Shown here piece after piece: positions 28,812 to 35,328 of a stretch of DNA of 35,328 nucleotides. This DNA is from Branchiostoma floridae (taxonomy: Eukaryota > Chordata > Leptocardii > Amphioxiformes > Branchiostomatidae). The number at the start of each line of letters is the position of its first letter. The first letter of the stretch is position 1. The position numbers were made by a program, and so were the translations under genes. The DNA lies in contig NC_049986.1 in NCBI RefSeq assembly GCF_000003815.2, positions 21,736,418-21,771,745 on the forward strand, read 5' to 3'. The notes beneath the pieces were generated by a model. It was not told the DNA's origin and ran no database searches. It saw only the letters and a list, made by a program, of their open reading frames with translations.

Positions 28812-29296
28812 CAGTCACACCTGCCCAAGACGACCACCCGGGGGACCGGGAAAAAGCGGTCGATTTGGACAGGTGGTCGCTGAGAAGAGTATCGACTCAA
28901 AACATGCCCGATGCAAAGTATAAATGGTTTCCGTTGTGTTTAATGGCAAATAGCAAGCACACTGCACGCACGCAAAGAAGCGAGGTCTTTAATGTCAAAT
29001 ACAACACGCACACTGTAAACTGTAAATTTAACCCCAAAATCCGACGCAAACCGGCCGATTTCGGCACAAAATCGCGCTAGTTATCATCAGAAATCGATGA
29101 AAACCTCAATTTTGAAAATGATGCGGTCGTTATGGGTCCCAATTTGGGCCGGTCGCGGTCGCGTTGGCCAGGTGGTCGTTGAGAAAAGGTCGCTTAATGC
29201 TTATGTCAATGGGAAAATAAATCGGGACCGAGAAAAAGCGGTCGAAATGGCCAGGTGGTTGCTGAGAAGAGGTGGTCGCTCGGGCAGGTTTGACTG
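28812..29296. mobile_element. Non-autonomous DNA transposon, TA target
   Basis: About 485 bp with terminal inverted repeats CAGTCACACCTGCCC / CAGTCAAACCTGCCC (continuing as AGACGACCACC / GAGCGACCACC), flanked by TA on both sides. Internal copies of GGTCG-TGG-CAGGTGGTCG repeat the terminal motif on both strands. No transposase frame. A TA target and CAGT ends fit a Tc1/mariner-like origin, but this is not proven. Confidence 0.7.
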
Positions 29297-29690
29297 TACT
29301 TATATTGTGCTGTATTATCTAAAAAGTGCTCTTTCTATTCTCTCTTTTTTTCTGTCTAGAAAATGTATAATTGAAGGTCACATGTGATGCAGATAGACCA
29401 ACAGTAGTTCGCATACCCCTTCATAAATAGGGCGACAGACATAACAAACACGAGGGAATTATAGGCACGGCTCCTTGTATCGTTTGCATTTTTCCGGTAC
29501 CTTACTGTTAGTAGTAATCACTGTAGGTTTGTTACATCCCTAGCGCATAGAATTAGTCGTTGTAAGCATGGTAGCTAAAATATCCCAACGCGTTGCATGC
29601 TTTCCTACTGCATTGAAATATACTTTCCGCATCTCACTTTCGTCAATAAACTTTTGCATATAATGACGCTTTATTGTCTTTCATGTTAAC
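29297..29690 (+). terminator. Poly(A) signal downstream of ZF-9
   Basis: AATAAA at 29645-29650 (GTCAATAAACTTTTGCATAT) with the ZF-3-type 3' block upstream (CTTACTGTTAGTAGTAATCA) and GT-rich sequence after it. The TIR element at 28812 sits inside this 3' UTR. Confidence 0.6.
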
Positions 29691-29949
29691 TATGGCCATT
29701 ATTGAAGTTTCCATACTCCAGTTTAGTCAATTGACAAAAACACGTTAAACGGATAAGCAAACAAACCTTATTGCTTTTAACCTGCTTTGAAATTTATGGT
29801 GACATCCCACAAGGCTGGTGTCGATTGCTTCATGGTAAACGCGTGAGGTTCGATAACCGGTGAATTTAGTACATAGAGTGATACCAGAAAGAAGCAGCCT
29901 CATTTCAACAAATGACCAAAAATCTTTTGAAGTTTTGCCAAGTTGTTTT

Positions 29950-30060
29950 CCATGTTGTCTGATCTGACCTTTTGCAAGTCAGCATATGTAAATAAGCGCA
30001 TATAACATTGTATTAGTCTTTATCTCCTACCAAACCGGTTTTATCTGCCTACCAGAAGAG
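29950..30060 (+). promoter_or_regulatory. Truncated promoter joined to ZF-10
   Basis: GTTGTCTGATCTGACC, a degraded octamer (TTTGCAAGTCAGCATATG) and AACCGGTT at 30033-30040 followed by TTATCTGCCTACCAGAAGAG, where finger-linker sequence (GAGATGCCATACCAGTG) begins. TATA, exon 1, intron, leader and finger 1 are all missing. Upstream, 29700-29950 shows nothing recognisable. Confidence 0.6.
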
Positions 30061-30504
30061 ATGCCATACCAGTGTGGTGAATGCGGAAAGCAATGCACTC
30101 AGCTGGTAAACTTGAAGACTCATATGAGGTCTCATACCGGTGACAACCCGCACGCCTGTGGCACTTGTCTCAAAGGGTTTATGTCTGCATCTAGGCTGAA
30201 TATTCACATGCGGATTCACACAGGGGAAAAACCCTACATGTGTGATAAATGTGGCAAGCAGTTTAGGCAACAAAACTCTCTGAAGATACACATGAAAACT
30301 CACACCAGTGATAAACCATACAGGTGTGACGAGTGCGGTAAACAGTGCCGTCAACTTGGCAGTCTACGAGAACACATGCGGACTCACACCGGTAAGAGAC
30401 CGTACAGGTGTGAACGATGCGACAAACGCTTTCGTCAGGCGAGTACTCTTCGTGTCCACAAGCGAACTCATAGCGATGAAATCCTGTCAGTGGCCATGTA
30501 TTAA
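30061..30504 (+). CDS. ZF-10: truncated, diverged C2H2 zinc-finger frame, 5 fingers
   Basis: An open frame of 147 residues with ATG at 30061 inside what is the GERPYQC linker of other copies ([12 protein letters not shown]). The first finger here equals finger 2 elsewhere. Five fingers keep all zinc ligands, but the conserved hydrophobic Phe is Cys in fingers 1 and 4 (GKQCTQL, GKQCRQL). Linkers are unusual (TGDNPH, TSDKPY, TGKRPY). The last finger (RCERCDKRFRQASTLRVH) and tail EILSVAMY match the ancestral terminal finger of ZF-2. The frame is more diverged than the rest yet has no stop, which hints at constraint, but the missing promoter and leader make expression uncertain. It could be an old pseudogene that has escaped stops. 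Confidence 0.65.
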   Translation: MPYQCGECGKQCTQLVNLKTHMRSHTGDNPHACGTCLKGFMSASRLNIHMRIHTGEKPYMCDKCGKQFRQQNSLKIHMKTHTSDKPYRCDECGKQCRQLGSLREHMRTHTGKRPYRCERCDKRFRQASTLRVHKRTHSDEILSVAMY

Positions 30505-31070
30505 AGGATCACATCATCTGGTTCATGTGAGAATTTCTATAACGAGTTGGTTCTAAATACCGGTTTTCTCAATGTGAAGAATCATGCATCTGATTGTATA
30601 CTTTCCTTCCCGAAGTGACCACTGATGCACTCAATTAGCAGCGTACTCGCTATACGACATCATTTGCAATAAAGAACGCTAACTTTATAGTTTAACTATG
30701 TTATGTTGTTGTGTGCTCCATACTCTGTTGATGGACTAGAAGTAGTTTGAAGACGTGACTGTTTTAGATGGTTAGACACCGTCCATTGAAAATAATGTAG
30801 TGTTTAGTTATAGCTGTGTTTTCTTCGCTTCAGTTGCTAATTGTCACTTTATATCTGACTAAAAGGCTGTAAATTTAACTTAAACAGTTTATGACACATG
30901 AAAAAGTGGCCAAAAGGCCTATGGTATCTGATATAGCAAAGATGTTAATTGTGTCTGCATCGAGATGTTGCAATTGCTTAATAGTTTTACACTGTAGTCT
31001 GCTAGAGATTTGTAGAATTACCGTAATCCAGTTTCGTCAATAAACTAAAACACGGTATTGCTGTTCTGGC
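30505..31070 (+). terminator. ZF-10 3' region with two poly(A) signals
   Basis: AATAAA at 30668-30673 and again at 31039-31044; the second sits in the conserved 3' block (TTTCGTCAATAAACTAAAAC). The stretch 30720-31044 is similar to the ZF-6 3' region (17460-17980). No gene seen. Confidence 0.6.
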
Positions 31071-31289
31071 TTGATAAGTTGCCCCTCTTCCTTGAAATGT
31101 CTGATTTCTCTTAAGCACATCAACACAGTGTACTGTACATCTCTACCCGGCTTCACATGCCTAGTAGAGAGCTACAGTACATATTGGCAAAGTAGATAGA
31201 TAACTTGTGAGAGGACTTAGTTGGGTAAAAAAAAGGACAGTTGGCGACACCCCTGGCTTACTACGTTGTAATCGGCCATTTATGTTTTA

Positions 31290-31467
31290 CATGAGTAATC
31301 AGGTGTGTAAACTTTGGCCTTTGACCGGAAATTCTGACCTTTGATGCGGCTTGCTCGCCATTTTCAAAAGCGACGTGTAGCCACTACTGAGATCCTTTTT
31401 CTTCATCTGAGATGAGTTTAAAGCCGCTTTATCGCTTTATCGATCCAACAACTATTCCCAAACACTG
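31290..31467 (+). promoter_or_regulatory. Distal exon 1a of the ZF-11 unit
   Basis: AATCAGGTGTGTAAACTTTGGCC (TATA degraded), GCTCGCCATTTTCAAAAGCG (YY1-type core), then the CGCTTTATCGATCC segment ending AACACTG|GTAAG with donor GT at 31468. Since the proximal exon 1 of this unit has lost its donor, this is the only canonical first-exon donor left. Confidence 0.5.
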
Positions 31468-31500
31468 GTAAGACACTGTGTCTTATGTTGTCTTCCCCTT

Positions 31501-31640
31501 ATGCAAATCAGAACATGTAGCGTTGTCTTTTCCATTGTTTCCTGATGAAGTAAAACCCACTGAACCGGTTTTATTCACCCACTCAGTCACGATATAAACC
31601 CGTCTTGACCACTCTGTTTCTGTCAGTACCGACTATCGTT
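31501..31640 (+). promoter_or_regulatory. ZF-11 core promoter with exon 1 deleted
   Basis: Octamer at 31501-31508, AACCGGTT at 31563-31570, ATATAAA at 31592-31598 and TCAGTACCGACT near 31623-31634. Directly after that the sequence jumps to intron-like sequence (ATCGTTTTTATTTATC, related to the ZF-5 intron near 13375). The rest of exon 1 and the GTAAGTAC donor are missing. Confidence 0.7.
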
Positions 31641-32189
31641 TTTATTTATCTATGACTAGCTTCTATGTAGCTTCTGTATTCCTGAAACATAAAATCACAC
31701 ATTACTGCCCGGGGTAAGACACACAGCATTATACTGAGTTCATTTACTGACTTAACTGGCAGGAAAATTATGGAATGATATAATAGTTCCGAAATAGGAA
31801 GGAAATCAGTATGAACAGCTGTGACCAAATGAAAGTAATCGGGTTATGCTGAGAGTTTTGGTTATGCTAAAGTATATCCCCGATATATTAGACAACGGAC
31901 GAGTGCATTTAGATTCTGCAAGTAATTTGAGGGACTTGTGGACAGCATCGTTAGTTTGCCATTTAAAACCATCCTTAGCCCCTACCAGGCCCCACCGGTC
32001 ACCCAAAATAGTAGAAATTTACCAAATACACACATAACACTCCAGAGAAGTTAACGGGCCAAACGGTACAGTTTATAGTATAGCTTTTGTCTAATGTAAA
32101 AAAAAAAATGGTATTATTTACGTTTGTTCATATTGACTACCAGGTTTCATTTTCCATGTGCCTTAAAAGTTTCATACTATTGTCCTGTC

Positions 32190-32350
32190 CCTAGTAATCT
32201 CACCTACCTATGCAAATAAGAATGTCTTTCCAGTACTCCCCTATGTTCTCTTTATGCGAATCAGGGGTTCTAGTTAGTAACCCGCTTTATCCTGTAATCA
32301 AACACAGCCGCCTAACCCTGTTTTGTTATACCTCCATGCAAATACATCCA
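32190..32350 (+). promoter_or_regulatory. Octamer-bearing intronic block of ZF-11
   Basis: Two exact octamers, 32210-32217 and 32336-32343, plus a degraded one near 32257 (ATGCGAATCAGG), within the recurrent block (CCAGTACTCC, GTAATCAAACACAGCC, AACCCTGTTTTG). The upstream intron (31640-32190) contains a MITE-like head near 31979 and no gene. Confidence 0.45.
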
Positions 32351-32530
32351 GCTAGTTACTGTAAGAATAGGCTTGCATCAACAGTTGGTTATGTCGATTT
32401 CGAAATGCCAGACCTCAAATAAACATCATTATTAGTTTAGATGTATATTTTACAATAGACAAGCCAGAATTTTCTCTTGTGTTAATCAAATTTTTTCCAT
32501 TGTTCTAGCAGGATCTGAAGTTTGACCAAC

Positions 32531-33505
32531 ATGGCGACTAAGATCAGATCTCATCTGAGACAAGCGGAGGGAGAGGATGGACAGGATTCTCCCCGTACCC
32601 ACAAGTGCAGCTATTGCGACAAAGAGTTTCGCTGCAAAAGTGAGCTTAGTCGACACCTTAGAACTCACACTGGCGAGAGACCATACCAGTGTGGTGAATG
32701 TGGGAAACGGTTTAGTCGGCAATCTAATTTGGAGGACCATATGCTAACTCACACCGGCGAGAAACCGTACCGATGTCAGGAGTGCAGCAGGCAGTTTAGT
32801 AGGTTGAGTAATCTGAAGTTACATATGCGAACTCACACTGGTGAAAAAGCGTACACGTGTGAACATTGCAACAAAGGCTTCAGTCGGTTAGGTCATCTGA
32901 AGATTCACATGCGGACTCACACAGGGGAAAATCCGCACAGATGCGAGGAGTACAGCAAGGAATTCACTACGTTGTCAAATCTAAAGTGTCACTTGCGGAC
33001 TCACACAGGTGTGAGGCATGCAGTAAGCAGTTCAGTGACCAGGGAAATCTGAAGAGACATATGCGAACTCACACTGGTGAAAAACCGTACACGTGTGAAC
33101 ATTACAACAAAGGCTTCAGTCGGTTAGGTCATCTGAAGATTCACATGCGGACTCACACGGGAAAATCCGTACAGATGCGAGGAGTGCAGCAAGGAATTCA
33201 CTACGTTGTCAAATCTAAAGTGTCACTTGCGGACTCACACAGGTGAGAAACCGTACAAATGTGAGACATGCTACAAGCAGTTCCGTGAACTTGGTACCCT
33301 GAAAAAGCACATGCGGACTCACACAGGGGAGAAACCGTACAGGTGTGAGGAATGCAGCAAGCAGTTCAGTCACCTGGGAAGTCTAAAGAGACACATTCGG
33401 ACTCACACAGGTGAGAAACCGTACATGTGTGAAAAGTGCGGCAAACATTTCCTGGAGCTAGGACATCTGAAGAAACACAGGCGGATCCACACCGTACATG
33501 TATAG
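32531..33505 (+). pseudogene. ZF-11: C2H2 zinc-finger gene with two frameshifts
   Basis: ATGGCGACT at 32531, 19 nt after the acceptor AG (32510-32511), with a normal leader ([20 protein letters not shown]). The frame runs to a stop at 33050-33052 (173 residues): four good fingers and a fifth with Cys replaced by Tyr (RCEEYSKEF). About 16 nt of linker (GAGAAACCGTACACGT) are missing near 33010, shifting frame; a 2-nt loss near 33160 (CACACGGGAAAATCC) brings the original frame back, and fingers then continue to 33505. In all about eleven fingers are encoded over three segments. A tandem duplication of 236 nt (three fingers of 252 nt minus the 16-nt loss) underlies the repeat at 32821 and 33057. 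As written only a short five-finger product is possible. Confidence 0.85.
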
Positions 33506-33590
33506 TTGTGAGGAATGCAACGAAAGCTTTAGTCAGTCACGTAGTCTTCGTAGTGACATGCCGAATAACACAGGTAAAAGTCCCTAATAC
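33506..33590 (+). pseudogene. Relic terminal finger after ZF-11
   Basis: In another frame, TGTGAGGAATGCAACGAAAG and CAGTCACGTAGTCTTCGTAG give CEECNESFSQSRSLRSD, with both histidines lost (DMPNN), ending GKSP and TAA near 33587. It matches the ZF-2 terminal finger (RQSRSLRSH). Confidence 0.65.
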
Positions 33591-34063
33591 CTGTGTGAAC
33601 ATAAAATATCCAAGAAAGTGCGAACTCAACATTTCGTGGATGTAGGATAGGATTGTCACTTGATCTGTTGAACTATACTGATTTCTTTTGCAAATATCAT
33701 CTGCGATTTACAGTCCATCAGTGTACATGGCTTCACTGTGCAATAGAAAATAATGGAAACTAAATTACGACGCAATAATGACAATATGGTGATTCGTGGA
33801 ACTAGAAGTGTTGTGTCAGAAAAAAACGACTGTTGAATGTTTGTGACAGAACGACGCGTACGGTAATATATCGTTCGCTTTACTTGACGTAAGGGCGCTG
33901 TGGTCTATAGCTTTCTGTCAGAGCAATCAAACCTAATTTTTCTCTGTTTTATCTACTATTTCTTTCTTTTTGTAACTTCTAAACTAACTGATTATTATGA
34001 ATATACGAGATTTTTAGCGTTTGGACTTAGCTGCAGAAACACGTTATTTATAGACGTTGTTAA

Positions 34064-35037
34064 CCCTCAAACCACCGTAGCTTTTTTGTGACGTAGATTA
34101 CCGTATGGGGTCAAAACTGACCCCAAAACATTTTGTACAAATACAGTTTTTTGTGTGACTCTTTTTGTGATTTGTATATATGTATAGTTTTATTAATCTA
34201 TGTGGAACAGTCTGACATGATTAGGTGAGAATATTTCTAGCTCATTATCATAATTCATGCAAAATATCATGAGGACCACATTTTGCACCAATGCTATTCA
34301 GACCGGGAAGGAGGTTTTTGATGCCAACTTCAATGCCGTATAGCGCCTGAATGACTCATGCTAGAGCCAGCAAACTTGTTAACTTTTTAGGAAAAGTTGA
34401 GAAGAAAAATGTTCAGTGAACAAAGTATGTTCGTCGTTTTTCATGTTGCCATGGCAACAAAATTCTGACAGACATATTTATTACTAATTATTATTATTAT
34501 TAAGTTTTCTAATTTTGTATTAAACATTTAAGTTTTAAGGTTTTCTTAGCAGATATCAGTTGTTTATCACATCTTATGAAATTCAACGTAAATTTCATAA
34601 CTCAATATTCACAATTTATGCTAATTTAATGATGTCATCAGGCAAAATCCAAGATGGCGGCCGAGATTACCTAAATGACGTCATAATGTCGTCATATAAC
34701 ATGATATTGGCACAAAAGCCGTTACAATAATTTTGACTTACATGTACATCATTCTCTGAAAATTTCGTGATCCTACCATAAGTAGTTCAGGTGTGGGTCG
34801 CAAAAGTTTGTTTAAAAAAATGCTGGGGTCAGTTTTGACCCCACTGGACGACACATATTTTTTCTATGATAACTTAAACAATAATGAGCCAATCTCGTTA
34901 AAAACGTATAAGAAGTTATAGGACATATATACAAACAAAATAATGGGAGGAAATTCGTTTTCGACCAGAAATGCCATGATGGCACACATCGATATACGCC
35001 TGGGGTCAGTTTTGACCCCATACGGTGGTTTGAGGGT
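34064..35037. mobile_element. piggyBac-like non-autonomous element in ZF-11 3' UTR
   Basis: 974 bp flanked by TTAA (34060-34063 and 35038-35041) with terminal inverted repeats CCCTCAAACCACCGTA / ACCCTCAAACCACCGTA. TTAA targets and CCCT ends are typical of piggyBac-type elements. Removing it restores GTTGTTAACTATTGTTTGCC, which matches the 3' UTR of other units. It contains three copies of the palindrome TGGGGTCA-N4-TGACCCCA (34106-34125, 34824-34843, 35001-35020), a perfect CRE TGACGTCA (34676-34683) and AAGATGGCGGC (34651-34661, a YY1 consensus). No transposase frame. Confidence 0.85.
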
Positions 35038-35041
35038 TTAA

Positions 35042-35150
35042 CTATTGTTTGCCTTCATAATGTGCTTTAGCTGCTAGAGGTTTGTTAACTTTTTGCATTT
35101 CAGTTTCCCCAATAAACTAAGAGAAGTTATGTTTTGTTGTCGTTCTTGTT
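35042..35150 (+). terminator. ZF-11 poly(A) signal
   Basis: AATAAA at 35111-35116 (TTTCCCCAATAAACTAAG) in the conserved 3' block, with GT-rich TTATGTTTTGTTGTC after it. Between the ZF-11 fingers and the element at 34064 lies ordinary 3' UTR sequence with no gene. Confidence 0.7.
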
Positions 35151-35215
35151 GAATATTGCTCTTTTTTTTCTCACACAGTCACATACATAACTTGTCTGAT
35201 TCTTCATGAATAGAG

Positions 35216-35328
35216 ATCTTTATTGTACATGCATACCCACTGGGTTAAGTACAGGTCACAACAAAGGATACATGAAATATATACAATGCCAACAAATGAC
35301 ACGAGCAATTTGTCGTAGTCTCAATCAG
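35216..35328 (-). mobile_element. Possible LINE 3' end, minus strand, cut by window edge
   Basis: Read on the minus strand the stretch ends GGGTATGCATGTACAATAAAG, a 3' terminus resembling that of the LINE at 25124 (GTGCAATAAAG). It could equally be the 3' UTR of a minus-strand gene with its poly(A) signal near 35219. The rest lies outside the window. Confidence 0.35.

Noticed and set aside
29810-29875. Possible tRNA: GAGGTTCGATAACC resembles a B box
   Set aside because: The B box is imperfect, no A box lies at the right distance, and no cloverleaf pairing is visible.

Overview
The window looks like animal nuclear DNA, most likely from an invertebrate chordate such as amphioxus. That attribution is an inference from style: a tandem array of C2H2 zinc-finger genes with no KRAB or other vertebrate-type effector domain, one short intron per gene, and many small terminal-inverted-repeat and LINE fragments. 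No database was searched.

Almost everything from about 2.7 kb to 35.1 kb is one head-to-tail array of C2H2 zinc-finger genes on the plus strand, called ZF-1 to ZF-11 here. The usual unit is: (i) a promoter with an octamer (ATGCAAAT), a palindromic AACCGGTT box, a TATA box and an initiator-like TCAGTA; (ii) a noncoding exon 1 ending in a strong donor (GTAAGTAC); (iii) an intron of about 0.24-1.8 kb, often holding a second octamer-like block; (iv) a coding exon 2 that opens 18-20 nt after the acceptor with ATGGCGACT or a variant, followed by a short acidic leader and 5-10 fingers; (v) a conserved 3' UTR block ending in AATAAACTAA. A second, more distal first exon (donor CACTG|GTAAG) is visible in six units.

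Layout: 1-2.7 kb, flank with no convincing gene but with palindrome clusters; ZF-1 3.1-4.3 kb; ZF-2 4.8-8.15 kb, with a composite repeat in its intron; ZF-3 8.5-10.2 kb, followed by a duplicated 3' end and a promoter fragment; ZF-4 10.9-12.9 kb; ZF-5 13.15-14.64 kb; ZF-6 14.9-18.0 kb; ZF-7 18.2-20.5 kb; ZF-8 20.95-23.4 kb; 23.5-25.1 kb, a relic 3' end and a 5'-truncated LINE; ZF-9 25.7-29.65 kb, with two promoters, a 381-bp identical promoter duplication and a MITE; ZF-10 30.06-30.5 kb, a promoter-finger fusion; ZF-11 31.3-35.1 kb, a frameshifted copy with a piggyBac-like element in its 3' UTR.

The genes probably encode nuclear sequence-specific DNA-binding proteins with related fingers but different contact residues. 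The copies appear to turn over quickly: finger modules duplicate, last fingers are lost by nonsense, deletion or frameshift, and promoters are duplicated, truncated or fused to finger arrays. The shared promoter suggests co-regulation by a POU-type factor and a Grainyhead/CP2-type factor; this is inferred from motifs only.
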